A stretch of DNA of 56,141 nucleotides from JBMFVE01 sp049966155 (GTDB lineage Bacteria > Bacteroidota > Ignavibacteria > Kryptoniales > JAKASW01): the NCBI GenBank assembly GCA_049966155.1, contig JBMFVE010000013.1:1-56141 (forward strand), written 5' to 3'. Of this stretch, positions 26,901 to 35,755 are shown piece after piece. The stretch's first letter is position 1. The number at the start of each line of letters is the position of its first letter. A program made the translations under genes and the position numbers. Under the pieces are notes generated by a model. The model was not told where the DNA came from, did not search any database, and saw nothing but the letters and a program-made list of their open reading frames with translations.

Positions 26901-27528
26901 TTGCCTGCCGCTCAAGAGAATTGACCTTCTTTTCAATTTCTGAAATTAAATCATTTACGCGCATCAGGTCTCTCTGTACATCATCAAGTTTGGAAAGGGC
27001 GGCTTTCCTTCTTGCCTTATACTTTGTAACTCCGGAAGCTTCCTCGAACATTTTCCTTCGCTCATCTGTATTTTCCCGAAGGATGTCCTCAACCATCTTA
27101 AGCTCGATTACCGAGTATGCAGTAGCCGCCATTCCGGAGTCCATCAAAAGATCCTGAATATCCTTGAGCCGGCATTGCGTCTTATTTAAAAAGTACTCAC
27201 CTTCGCCAGAACGAAATACCCTTCTTGTTATACTCACCTCTGAATAATCAATCGGCAGGATCCCTTTGTCATTCTTAATTGTCATTGTCACTTCTGCCAT
27301 ACCGAGCGGCTTCCTTGTCTTCGAGCCGTTGAATATCACATTCTCCATCGTGTCACTTCTAAGCAGGCTGGTCCGCTGTTCCCCCAGAACCCAGCGAATT
27401 GAATCAAGGACATTCGTCTTACCAGCACCGTTAGGCCCAACCACGCATGTAATCCCGCCGTCAAATATAAATTCAGTACGTGTGGCAAAAGACTTGAAAC
27501 CCAGAAGCTCCAGTTTTGATAGAAACAT
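23986..27528 (-). CDS. smc: Chromosome partition protein SMC
   Basis: 1180 aa, ATPase of the bacterial condensin that compacts and segregates the chromosome. Walker A is GPNGAGKT at residues 31-38. Long coiled coils (~170-500 and ~680-1010) surround a hinge around residues 510-660 (GAPGFDILGDLF, RGIIKGGSTRRTEGGRIG). The C-terminal head has the signature LLSAGEKTLTAIALLFAIY and Walker B PFCILDEVDAPLDD. The signature reads LSAGEK rather than LSGGE(K/R). The start codon shares one base with the upstream gene's stop (TAATG). No scpA or scpB is adjacent. Confidence 0.97.
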   Translation of the reverse strand: MFLSKLELLGFKSFATRTEFIFDGGITCVVGPNGAGKTNVLDSIRWVLGEQRTSLLRSDTMENVIFNGSKTRKPLGMAEVTMTIKNDKGILPIDYSEVSITRRVFRSGEGEYFLNKTQCRLKDIQDLLMDSGMAATAYSVIELKMVEDILRENTDERRKMFEEASGVTKYKARRKAALSKLDDVQRDLMRVNDLISEIEKKVNSLERQAKRAEQYKKFTDELSRLERQYLFAEYSLIISKIAPLRENLAESETVRASSMNSLSQQEQLLQILRGEVEEIEKEMSVLNTQKGEEQLHLHSTEEEIAVLQERVRGLNETMLTLEKRKVELSARNEALNKQVEELLLSLAEAENEEKLSLEALSIEQTGFKDFEQVVFSAREKSNLSHENLIKIINEAAVKQNEHERISARNERVRLHLDELLNRERQLEEERINIEKRIEESNRQRDRVAEEIENEKKKLTNLERHREDLIGDLNRKTEEVRKLQERLQANSARMEFLSGLVEHLEGLPEGAKALARGEIKGAPGFDILGDLFYVAPDYRIAAESVLGEAANYLVSPDEHTALNAIELLRGNDLGKVTFVCRDKVLNVSFPSLKAAGNKLLGYVKTAPENEKLAQLFLGDVYVVDNYSEADRILREEPDAVCVSLSGDLYSSRGIIKGGSTRRTEGGRIGKRQQLEELELENLKLSRELEDAERKIEELKKGVDSLPIKTSNENLRKLELELARLEQSNVENRRILTGIENQFAEIKTRIENLKIEYSETQKELDIVNVALTEINASKSNATREYESSLESLKGVEEEYRVRNERLRSLQAEHLECINKLNFLRREIESARNQIAANIESMKEADEEIETAKKGVTDAQENLVSLETNRQERIDRLSGINNAIQELIGKLNEKKAVQDAAEAQLKQIRANHETAVEAEHQIQLKISELEAQARAIAERALEEYNLNVALETNASLEITEDFDLTSARERINYLKSRIESFGPVNLVAFSEYEEEKRRFDFITAQREDLLEAEKSLTESIEEINKTAHRKFLETFELISENFKTTFQSLFDGGEAELRLEQGVDPLEAKIEIMAKPAGKKPQSIDLLSAGEKTLTAIALLFAIYLVKPSPFCILDEVDAPLDDNNTDNYVKMLKKFSKDTQFIVITHNKRTMEAADTLYGITMEEQGVSKVVSVRFVDELDLK

Positions 27529-30113
27529 TATATATTTTTAATCCCTTTTGATAAATGATAAAAAGCCTTTAAGTATGCAAACAATGATTCAGTTGAGTTA
27601 TAATAATAAATCACAGCTGCCAGTATCACACCTGAAACTATTATGCCAATAATGGCAACCCTATATGTTGGTATGTCAAAAGCAACTCCAATTCCCTGAA
27701 ACATTCTAAACAGCGATAAAAGCAGGAAGAAAACGAGCAAAGTGCTTGCACCAAGGACAACTGTCCTATCACCAAGTAGCCTGAACAAAAACATATCTAC
27801 CAGTATAAGACCAATGAACGGCAAAAACGACCATGTTTCAATCATAAAAGCACTTGCTAACTGAAACCTCAATTTCCTGCCATAAGAAAAGAGTTTTATT
27901 ATAAAAGCCATTAGAGCTGATAAAACAATCAAGACAACTGTGAAAGCAATAATGAAATTAAGAGGATGATATATCAGGTAATCAACTTTAATTTTAAGTA
28001 AATTGTTAACCAACAATAATCCAAGTATCTTATCAAAAAAGTAGTTGTCTTTATAAGCAAAAAGGATGCTCGACAGGTAAATTGCTATCCCACATGAAAT
28101 GATCAGTGCAAGTATAAATGTCTGGACCAGAGAAAGGATTCTCTCATCCCTTACGTCTGCAAAAAAGTTATAAGGCCGGAGCAACGCCCTTGTAACATTT
28201 TCCCGGAACCAGCGCCGACTGTAATGCAGGTAAGTTATCACAACAAGGAGAAGGGTCGAAAGAACAACATATATGATGGGTGGGGTCTCTGTGTAGGTGC
28301 CAATTGAAATCGGTGGAAGAGTCTCATCATTAAATAATGCCCTTACGACATTAAAAGAGAGCCTCTTCTCCCTCCAATAGCTAACCAGGCCAAAGCTGTA
28401 AAGATACGGATGCCCATTTTGAAACAGGTGGGGTACCTCCCCATTCCAATCACTGAAGCTATTTATAGAGATGCCTGCAAGTCCGTTATCTTCCACTGAC
28501 TGATATGCATCTACAAGAAACCGTGCCTGGTACTCCATCGAATTCGGATCAGAATAACCATTATGGTTGTTCATTTCGCACTGAACACCAACAGAGGAAA
28601 CGAGAAAACATTTTTCGGGGTAGGAATTTTTAATCTGAGAAAGGAAGTCCCTCAATCCCCTTGCAGAGCTAAATGAGCTCATATCCAGCGCAAAGAAATC
28701 GGCATCAGCTGCAAGAGGGGAATTAGCGCCAGCATGTATTGAGTAAAAAAACGGCAAGTTTGTGTTTCTATGAACTTTTTCGCCAAACCCATTTATATAA
28801 GAAATAGCGTTTGGGCCAAGGCCCAGGAAAGAACCCGCAGAAATTCCTGCTACAGATGGGTGCCACGCAGTGTTGTAAATATACTCATCTTCGTAACCTG
28901 AAAGTGCATCCACGAAATTCCTGTTAGCAAACGACCCTTCAGTTGCGTCCATAACCGGCATTTCCTCGAAAACAAGCAGCCCAAACCTGTCGCAAAGCTC
29001 AAGCAATCTCTCCGGCGGTGGAAAGCCGACCACCCGAATGGCATTTGCACCAATGGTTTTTATGATTGCAATATCTCTTTCAAAAAGTGAATCATTCATC
29101 GCTGCGAAAACATGAGGGTAGTCAACTACGTAATCCACGCTCTTTATAAAAATAGCCTTCCCGTTTAAATAAAATTCTCCGCCGCTGACAGTAAAATCGC
29201 GAAAACCTAAATCGCGAATAAGTTCATCAAGGAGTCTCTGTCCATTTAAAACATAAATCCTGACTTCATAAAGGTCTGGCTGAACTGGAGACCAGAGTTT
29301 AGGATTCATGACTCCAACGGACAAATTAATCCGTATGTTGTGGTTTTGCTCAAGACTGAAGGCCACTCCCTGTGATCTCCCAACAAGTGCATTGGAGGAA
29401 CGGTCGTAAATTTCCGCATAGGTCGTCAGGTTCAATGTAGTTGCCGAGGAATCAATCCCGTATCTTGAATAGTCGCTTGCATACACAACAAAATTCACTC
29501 CCACCTGAAATGATGTCAAATCACTATTGTGGGTTACCCTGAGTTGCGGACTCTCAATGTAAATGGGTGGCTTGACGTCAATATAAACTTCGCGGGAGAG
29601 TCCAGAATAGCACTTTGGCTGGAATGCTAACTGTCTGAAAGGGATTGTGGAATAAGCAGTTTTATGATTGTCCTGTGTGATCTCTATAGTGTTATTTATT
29701 CCTGCCTGAAGGAGGCGGTCAGGAATTCTCAATCCAAAGGCTGAATAAGCCCCGCTGTGGGTGCCCACATACTCATTGTCTATTCTAATTTCACTCCAGA
29801 CCCCACCATTTCCAACATGGATGTCGAACACTCTGCTTTTAATAATGTTCGATGGAATGGTTATTGCCTTACTATACTTCAATTGTGATCTTGAATTCAC
29901 CACAGACGGCACATAGCAATCCTGCAATTCCTCTGAACCGGCGGAACTGACGTGCCAGGTACCCGACAGATCTATCCTTTCCCTTGTTGGGGAAACCTGA
30001 TGAAATGACATTTTAGCCGAATCGACCTGACTGTAGGCAGGAAAAGATATCAGGAAAAAGACGATAATAATCCAAACAGGCAATTTGCCTGCTCGCTGCT
30101 CGGGAAGGAACAT
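27528..30113 (-). CDS. Membrane-anchored GH2-like protein lacking the catalytic glutamates
   Basis: 861 aa. After a signal/anchor helix, residues ~45-310 show the GH2 sugar-binding and Ig-like sandwiches (RIDLSGTWHV), and ~315-590 a GH2-type barrel (FYLNGKAIFIKSVDYV, ANAIRVVGFPPPERLLELCD, LLVFEEMPVMD). Where active enzymes have the acid/base Asn-Glu after HPSV, this one reads HPSVAGISAGSF (~424); where the nucleophile Glu (SEYG-like) belongs it has FLVSSVGVQ (~508). Hydrolysis by the usual GH2 mechanism is therefore unlikely. From ~605 the protein has about six transmembrane helices, possibly Yip1-like. It could be an envelope carbohydrate-binding or scaffold protein. It is coupled to smc by a 1-nt stop/start overlap. 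Confidence 0.8.
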   Translation of the reverse strand: MFLPEQRAGKLPVWIIIVFFLISFPAYSQVDSAKMSFHQVSPTRERIDLSGTWHVSSAGSEELQDCYVPSVVNSRSQLKYSKAITIPSNIIKSRVFDIHVGNGGVWSEIRIDNEYVGTHSGAYSAFGLRIPDRLLQAGINNTIEITQDNHKTAYSTIPFRQLAFQPKCYSGLSREVYIDVKPPIYIESPQLRVTHNSDLTSFQVGVNFVVYASDYSRYGIDSSATTLNLTTYAEIYDRSSNALVGRSQGVAFSLEQNHNIRINLSVGVMNPKLWSPVQPDLYEVRIYVLNGQRLLDELIRDLGFRDFTVSGGEFYLNGKAIFIKSVDYVVDYPHVFAAMNDSLFERDIAIIKTIGANAIRVVGFPPPERLLELCDRFGLLVFEEMPVMDATEGSFANRNFVDALSGYEDEYIYNTAWHPSVAGISAGSFLGLGPNAISYINGFGEKVHRNTNLPFFYSIHAGANSPLAADADFFALDMSSFSSARGLRDFLSQIKNSYPEKCFLVSSVGVQCEMNNHNGYSDPNSMEYQARFLVDAYQSVEDNGLAGISINSFSDWNGEVPHLFQNGHPYLYSFGLVSYWREKRLSFNVVRALFNDETLPPISIGTYTETPPIIYVVLSTLLLVVITYLHYSRRWFRENVTRALLRPYNFFADVRDERILSLVQTFILALIISCGIAIYLSSILFAYKDNYFFDKILGLLLVNNLLKIKVDYLIYHPLNFIIAFTVVLIVLSALMAFIIKLFSYGRKLRFQLASAFMIETWSFLPFIGLILVDMFLFRLLGDRTVVLGASTLLVFFLLLSLFRMFQGIGVAFDIPTYRVAIIGIIVSGVILAAVIYYYNSTESLFAYLKAFYHLSKGIKNI

Positions 30114-30203
30114 TTTATTGTGGCTTAACTCCCATTATAACAGAATTTAACAAATCAAAAAGGGGAATGCAATGATAGAAATCGGTTAACATATCTCCGT
30201 TTT

Positions 30204-30231
30204 AGGGCACGCCCCCTGCTGTGCCCTTTTT
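30204..30231 (+). terminator. Hairpin with T-run between the two GH2-type genes
   Basis: AGGGCAC (30204-30210) pairs with GTGCCCT (30221-30227) around a 10-nt loop and is followed on the plus strand by TTTTT. It lies just past the stop of the minus-strand GH2 gene, yet the T-run is on the plus strand; read on the minus strand the stem is followed by AAAACGG. It probably separates the two transcription units, but its polarity is opposite to that expected. Confidence 0.45.
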
Positions 30232-30248
30232 ACATATACTGTTAAAGC

Positions 30249-32759
30249 TTACTCAACAATAGGTGTCAAATGAGTCGACCTTGACTGTATTCTCACAAGA
30301 GCCTTCTTCAAATTTCCAGACATTGCACTCAATTCAATAGCCCCCGATTTTCCTCTTTCAGACTGAACAATGACCATGCACTTCCCATTAAAAAGTGAAC
30401 GCTGCCATAAGCCATCCGGGCATTTATCTGGTTCGTGAGAGCCCGGATCACCATTTCCTACACCAATTATCTTCCCAGGCCCATTAATCTGAAAACATAT
30501 CATATTATTGGCATTCGGCACTTCTCTCCCCAGAGAATCAACCACACTAACGGCAATTGGAACAGCATCTTCACCGTCGTCTTTTACGGAGTTTCTATAT
30601 GGAAAAAGCTTGATAGAAGTCGGAACACCTGTTGTCTCCACTTTTGTTTCAAGAAGTTTCCCGTTTCTCCATCCTTTTGCTTCAAGTTTTCCTGGCTCAT
30701 AGTTTACTGTCCACTCCAGATGAGAATCTTTCTCCATCTTCCTGGTTCCAAGACTCTTACCGTTCAGGAAAAGCTCAACGCTGTCGCAATTGCTAAAACA
30801 CCATACACTAACTGGTTGTCCCTCTTTTCCTCCCCAGTTCCAGTGCGGGAAAATATGCAACACATCCCTGTCACTCCACCACGACTTATAGTAATAGAAA
30901 TTATTTTTAGGAAAGCCACACATATCCATTATACCAAAGTGTGAGTTTATATCGGGCCATCGATAAGGTGTGGGTTCGCCTCTATAATCGAAACCTGTCC
31001 ACACAAAGCCTCCAGCAAGAAATTTACGGGCATCATAAAATGACCACCACTGTTCGGCCGTTTCACCCCATGGCGGTGCATTAACATCATAATCACTTAC
31101 ATAACCTCTCGTTGTATCTTTCGAATATTCACCCCTTGTGCTCACAGTACTCGCCGTTTCAGTGCCGATAAGCGGCTGATCAGGATGCTCAGAGTGGTAC
31201 CTGTCTATTGCACTCAACCAATAATTAAAACCCCTCACTGGAATTACACTGTTAACTGCATGATCATAGGCAGGGCCATCATTGGCTGCAAAAGTGCATA
31301 CCCGCGACGGATCGAGTTCCTTTTGAATTCTTATCAGAGTTTTCGCAATCCTGACACCAATGTCTTTGTCCTGAACTCCCCACTCTTCATTTCCAATTGA
31401 CCATATAATTACAGATGGATGATTCCTATCGCGTAGAATCAGTCTCTTGAATTGTGAAATATATTCTGATGAACTATTGAGGAGTCTGTTCTCGTCCATA
31501 ACCAGCATGCCCAATTTATCGCATGCATCAAGAAGCGCTGGTGTAGGAGGATTATGACTTGTTCTTATTGCATTGCTTCCCATTTCTTTTAACTTCTCCA
31601 CTCTATAATACTGGATATCATCCGGCACTGCTACACCAACTCCAGCGAAATCCTGATGATTGCACGTACCTTTTATTTCAACCCTTTTTCCATTTAAAAA
31701 GAAACCCTCATCTTTGTCCCAGCGCAACGTTCTTATTCCAAAGTTTGTTTCGATGCGATCCACAACCATGTTGCTTGATTTCACAATAGAAACAAGTTTG
31801 TACAAATATGGATTATCTGGAGACCATAAATGAGGACTGTTAATTTTTATAGCCTGGATAAATTTCCTCTTTTCATAAGGACTTAACTTAATTTCACCTG
31901 ATGATACATTGGTAACCACTGTTCCATCTTCATTCACAATAAAGGATTCAAGAATAAATCTTTTCGGCAGTGCATCTTTATTAGATATTTCTGTTTCCAG
32001 AGAAAGTGCAGCGCTATTTCCTTCCAGTGACGTTGTTCTAACATAGGTTCCATAAATCGGTATGTGCAACCCCGGCGTCTCAATCAACCACACATGCCTA
32101 TATATACCAGCACCCTCATAAAACCAACCCTCGTAATTTGTGGCATCGACTCGAACTACCAGGACATTCTTTCCCCCATAGTTAACAAAGTTCGTGACAT
32201 CAAAGAAAAATTCCGAATAACCACTTAAGTTCCTACCAACATAGTTGCCGTTCAGCCAGACCATACAGTCTCTAAATACTCCATCAAATTTTAAAGTGAT
32301 CCTCTTACCAAAGTCAGACTCTGGAACTTCAAATGTCTTACGATACCATCCTATTGAAGTGGAAGGATACTCTTTGCCAAGAGGCTTATACCCATGCCCC
32401 ATAACTGCATAGTCGTCTGTTTTTACAAACGGCAAATATACAGCCCAGTCGTGCGGTAAGTTAATGGACTCCCACGAACTGTCGTTAAAGTCAGATCTTA
32501 TTGCACCAACCCCAACTCCTTCCTTGGCAAATATCTCGTCAGTTCCATAACCAAAATCCTTACGTGGATCTGATGCATCACCCAGATGGAATTTCCAATT
32601 AAAATCCATAAGAAGCTCTTTACGTGCAATTGGTGCATTAAGCTCAGTTTTCAAGCTTGTTGAGGTGGCTGTTGTCTTTGAGATCCCCGCCACAGCCATG
32701 GTGCTTATACCTGAAACTATAATGGACATTACTATTACAACATGTATGTTTTTAAGCAT
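30249..32759 (-). CDS. Exported GH2 glycoside hydrolase, beta-galactosidase-like
   Basis: 836 aa with an N-terminal signal peptide (MLKNIHVVIVMSIIVSG). The sugar-binding domain has INLPHDWAVYLPF, GWYRKTFEVP and VWLNGNYVGRNLSGYSEF; the barrel has GTCNHQDFAGVGVAVPD, SNAIRTSHNPP, the acid/base Glu in WSIGNEEWG (~456) and the nucleophile in LIGTETAST (~535). C-terminal Ig-like and DUF4982-type segments follow (VELFLNGKSLG). Beta-galactosidase is the best guess, given a GH53 galactanase remnant immediately upstream; beta-glucuronidase is possible. An AGGAGGAG box sits directly ahead of the ATG. It probably acts in the periplasm on galacto-oligosaccharides. Confidence 0.88.
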   Translation of the reverse strand: MLKNIHVVIVMSIIVSGISTMAVAGISKTTATSTSLKTELNAPIARKELLMDFNWKFHLGDASDPRKDFGYGTDEIFAKEGVGVGAIRSDFNDSSWESINLPHDWAVYLPFVKTDDYAVMGHGYKPLGKEYPSTSIGWYRKTFEVPESDFGKRITLKFDGVFRDCMVWLNGNYVGRNLSGYSEFFFDVTNFVNYGGKNVLVVRVDATNYEGWFYEGAGIYRHVWLIETPGLHIPIYGTYVRTTSLEGNSAALSLETEISNKDALPKRFILESFIVNEDGTVVTNVSSGEIKLSPYEKRKFIQAIKINSPHLWSPDNPYLYKLVSIVKSSNMVVDRIETNFGIRTLRWDKDEGFFLNGKRVEIKGTCNHQDFAGVGVAVPDDIQYYRVEKLKEMGSNAIRTSHNPPTPALLDACDKLGMLVMDENRLLNSSSEYISQFKRLILRDRNHPSVIIWSIGNEEWGVQDKDIGVRIAKTLIRIQKELDPSRVCTFAANDGPAYDHAVNSVIPVRGFNYWLSAIDRYHSEHPDQPLIGTETASTVSTRGEYSKDTTRGYVSDYDVNAPPWGETAEQWWSFYDARKFLAGGFVWTGFDYRGEPTPYRWPDINSHFGIMDMCGFPKNNFYYYKSWWSDRDVLHIFPHWNWGGKEGQPVSVWCFSNCDSVELFLNGKSLGTRKMEKDSHLEWTVNYEPGKLEAKGWRNGKLLETKVETTGVPTSIKLFPYRNSVKDDGEDAVPIAVSVVDSLGREVPNANNMICFQINGPGKIIGVGNGDPGSHEPDKCPDGLWQRSLFNGKCMVIVQSERGKSGAIELSAMSGNLKKALVRIQSRSTHLTPIVE

Positions 32760-32772
32760 AAACTCCTCCTTC

Positions 32773-33067
32773 TCATTTAAGTAAAATGACTTTTCTTATC
32801 GATTGGAAATTTTCCGAGGTTAACCTGCAGAAATATACTCCGCCAGGAAAATTGTTTGCCATCCAGACCAAATCGTGCCGACCGGCGCTCTGATAACCGG
32901 TATCAATCATTTGTGCGAAATTGGACATGTGAGTTGTCCCTTTACGGAGTGGCCACATCATCCCGTTATTGGTTTCATTTCCTATCTGGACCCACTTCGG
33001 AACCACACCCGCCAGTTTTAGCGTATCCAACACACCACAGATGTTATGGAACACTCTACCTCGGCAC
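32773..33067 (-). pseudogene. Remnant of a GH53 endo-beta-1,4-galactanase joined to a T9SS tail
   Basis: Directly after the stop of the preceding T9SS gene, one frame reads VFHNICGVLDTLKLAGVVPK, then WVQIGNETNNGMMWP and TTHMSNFAQMIDTGY. This is the segment around the catalytic acid/base of GH53 galactanases, and covers only ~70 of the usual ~330-350 residues. After RHDLVWMA the frame jumps to a sorting-tail sequence, NNFPGGVYFCRLTSENF and QSIRKVILLK, then stops. No start codon or signal peptide belongs to it. Two deletions, one at each side of the fragment, explain the structure. It is 13 bp upstream of the GH2 gene, so the two were probably once a galactan-degrading pair. Confidence 0.82.
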
Positions 33068-34552
33068 TCACTTAACCAACATGAGTTTTTTGACTGATGT
33101 GTAATTTCCAACGGTCAACCTGTAGAAGTACACACCGCTCGTTAACCTTGAGCCGTCAAATTTGACCTCATGATAACCTGCTGCCTGAGGTTCATCAACA
33201 AGCGTCTCCACTTCTCTCCCAAGCGCATCGTAGACCTTCAAAGTAACGAAACTGTTAGTCGGTATCGAATATTTGATCTGTGTTGTTGGGTTGAACGGGT
33301 TCGGATAGTTCTGGGTAAGATAGAAATCAGTTTGTGAACTCATTCCAGATGTTTCATGAACTGAGGTTAGAGGGTCACCATAGACAAATACATCCGTATT
33401 GCCGTTGTCGGAGATACCGCAGAAAGCCATCCAAAGATTTCCAGCAACTCCTGTAGCGATAGACGGCTCAGATAAGCCGGCAACGTTTGGCAAAAGTTTT
33501 GATTCAACCCATTGAGTCCCGTTAAATTTCAATGTCACCAACGTATCGGCAATTACTGTTCCATTCCATTGTTGCTTCTCATAGATTGCAACCATATCGC
33601 TATCAGAGATCACAGCCAGAGAAAAGCCACCCCATGAGATGCTCTCAGATTGAGAATATGCAATGATAGTCTGATCTGACCAATTATTTCCATCGAACAT
33701 GCGGTAAGTCAAAGGCTCATCACAGTTGCAGGTCAATCCGTCACCGTGGTAGAGAGCATACACATGCTCACTATCCGCCTTTCCATAAGATACAACTTCC
33801 ATCCCTTGCATATAGGGAAGCCATCCGCTCGACACGACATCATCCGGCGTGGACCCCAAGAGGTTTTTTACCGTATGCATTCCGAGGCGGTTTTCGTAGA
33901 ATACTGTTCCATTGAACGCTGAAGTTACCCGGCCCCAGAAATTTCCGGCACCAGCATCTATTGCAACAGAATCGGCCAGCACAATTGGGGTTGTCCAGTT
34001 GCCCGTTGCAGTATCAAGCCTGGTGAAGAACAGTTTTCCCTTGAAAGGAGGTACACCGTTGCCGTTGTTTGAAACCCAGCATACAAACGGAACGCCATGA
34101 ACGACAGCAATATCAGGCCGATAGCTGGAGCTGTCAATCCCCACAGATAGAGTATCCCTGTGAATAGAGGAATTTACAAATAAGATAGGGTTCTTGAAGC
34201 TAGCGCAGACAATTGCCACTTTCCCGGATCCCAAATTATCTTCCCAAACGACATAAATGATATTGGCAGAAGAGTTTACCGCTATTCGCGGATGATTACA
34301 GCTATCATTGCTTCCTGAGATTGCCCCGAGGCGCATTATTGTGGACGCTGGTGTTAGAGTAGCATAAATTGAATAGTATATCTCACTCTTTCCACCTGTG
34401 TCATCAACCCATACAAAATGTACATTCCCCTGGTTATCTGCCACCACCTCAGGCTCTGTAGAATTTCCCCTATCGTTTGAAAGGTTATAGTACTGACTAT
34501 TTCCGACAGATGAAAAAGTCAGCAACGCAATTAAAGTGATAATGGTTTTCAT
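33068..34552 (-). CDS. Exported protein with T9SS type A C-terminal sorting domain
   Basis: 494 aa: signal peptide (MKTIITLIALLTFSSVGNSQ), a ~390-residue beta-rich body, and a ~90-residue tail with FYLTQNYPNPFNPTTQIKYS, VTLKVYDALGREVETL and TSGVYFYRLTVGNYTS, the sorting signal of the type IX secretion system. The body has repeated segments such as EPEVVADNQGNVHFVWVDDT, HPRIAVNSSANIIYVVWED and YRPDIAVVHGVPFVCWV, which resemble the blades of a sialidase-like or beta-propeller fold. No catalytic motif is recognisable. GGAGG precedes the ATG at good spacing. Likely surface-attached or released; the ligand is unknown. Confidence 0.85.
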   Translation of the reverse strand: MKTIITLIALLTFSSVGNSQYYNLSNDRGNSTEPEVVADNQGNVHFVWVDDTGGKSEIYYSIYATLTPASTIMRLGAISGSNDSCNHPRIAVNSSANIIYVVWEDNLGSGKVAIVCASFKNPILFVNSSIHRDTLSVGIDSSSYRPDIAVVHGVPFVCWVSNNGNGVPPFKGKLFFTRLDTATGNWTTPIVLADSVAIDAGAGNFWGRVTSAFNGTVFYENRLGMHTVKNLLGSTPDDVVSSGWLPYMQGMEVVSYGKADSEHVYALYHGDGLTCNCDEPLTYRMFDGNNWSDQTIIAYSQSESISWGGFSLAVISDSDMVAIYEKQQWNGTVIADTLVTLKFNGTQWVESKLLPNVAGLSEPSIATGVAGNLWMAFCGISDNGNTDVFVYGDPLTSVHETSGMSSQTDFYLTQNYPNPFNPTTQIKYSIPTNSFVTLKVYDALGREVETLVDEPQAAGYHEVKFDGSRLTSGVYFYRLTVGNYTSVKKLMLVK

Positions 34553-34810
34553 TTTAGCCTCCGCTTATTTAGTTGGTTGTCCCGACTTCATCGGACGGGA
34601 TGTCGCTCGTAGAGGCCGTCCGCCAGACCTCAGCGCCCTATCTGCACCAACGAGTTGAACTTTACGGAGTCCAATGACAAGGCAACATCTGTCGGTCACC
34701 GCAAAGCGGCATCCCACATAATGGCCTATCTTACGTTCAATAATATTGAAAATTACTCTTCACAGCAAGTCATTCAATTCGTCGAGACTCGCATCATGAA
34801 GCTAGACAAT

Positions 34811-35722
34811 TCATTTGTATCCGTATGCAATTAATTGAGCTATTTCAGGAATTTTCTTTTTAGCAGCTTTCTCGCCCATTGAGACTATCTCGTCCATATG
34901 ACCAAAATTTGACCAGCTTGTCCGTCCAAGGCGCGGATGAATCACAACAGAAGCCTTACTTAGCCTGGTCTGGTTTAAATAATAGTTGGTCAGTTCACTG
35001 GCTCGAACAGCAACCTCTATGGCATTCCCTCTAAATCCATTGGTGCATTTAAGATCCATACTGACATCAACAGCAACCACTTCCCCTCTTTCAAATTGAA
35101 GAGCAGCATCTACAGGCACGATGCTTGTTGCACTCCCATCCACAAGCAGCATACCATCAATGTTGACAGGGTCAACAATACCGGGTATGGCTGAACTTGC
35201 AACCAGAGCAGGAATCAGTCGGCCCGATCTAAAAATTACTTCTTCACCGCTTAGTAAATTTGCTGCTACACAGGCAAATGGTATTCTCAGCTGTTCAAAC
35301 GTCACGTCAGGCACGAGAAAGGAAATTGTTTCCTCAAGGACCCTGTGTTTAAAAACTGACCCTGTAGAAACAGCTTTTAAGTACATAACGCCTTTGCCAA
35401 GGCGTTGTGCCAATTTTGCTGGCTTTTCAAGCAGCATCGATTCATCTGACAGCAGGAAAAACTGCTTTCCAAATTTCTCGTGGAACTGGCTGCCAAAAAA
35501 TTTTTTAAACAGTTCTTCAACTTCAAATGCGTCCTGATAGTAAGCATACATGGCGCCGACCACCGCCCCCATGCTTGTTCCCGCAATTGCAGAAGGAATA
35601 AAATTTCCCCTTTCAAGTTCTTTCAGAACACCAATGTGAGCAAGTCCGCGTGCACCTCCTCCACCGAGAGCCAGAACAAACGAACGTCCTCTATCTTTAA
35701 CTTTTTTAACTTTACGGAACAT
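34811..35722 (-). CDS. Patatin-like phospholipase (RssA/NTE family)
   Basis: 303 aa. Three patatin signatures are clear: the oxyanion loop LALGGGGARGLAHIGVLKEL, the nucleophile elbow IAGTSMGAVVGAMY (Ser near residue 47), and the dyad Asp in MLLVDGSATSIVPVDAA. It has no signal peptide or T9SS tail, so it is likely an intracellular or inner-membrane-associated lipid acyl hydrolase. It is the last gene of the glgA-patatin run, 33 bp after the polyprenyl synthase. Confidence 0.92.
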   Translation of the reverse strand: MFRKVKKVKDRGRSFVLALGGGGARGLAHIGVLKELERGNFIPSAIAGTSMGAVVGAMYAYYQDAFEVEELFKKFFGSQFHEKFGKQFFLLSDESMLLEKPAKLAQRLGKGVMYLKAVSTGSVFKHRVLEETISFLVPDVTFEQLRIPFACVAANLLSGEEVIFRSGRLIPALVASSAIPGIVDPVNIDGMLLVDGSATSIVPVDAALQFERGEVVAVDVSMDLKCTNGFRGNAIEVAVRASELTNYYLNQTRLSKASVVIHPRLGRTSWSNFGHMDEIVSMGEKAAKKKIPEIAQLIAYGYK

Positions 35723-35755
35723 GCTTATTCAGGAGACGATTTCATTTAAGTAACT

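Noticed and set aside
34580..34600. TCCCG...CGGGA hairpin upstream of the T9SS gene, considered as a terminator for the patatin operon
   Set aside because: Short arms and no T-run; alternative pairings overlap, so no clear structure.
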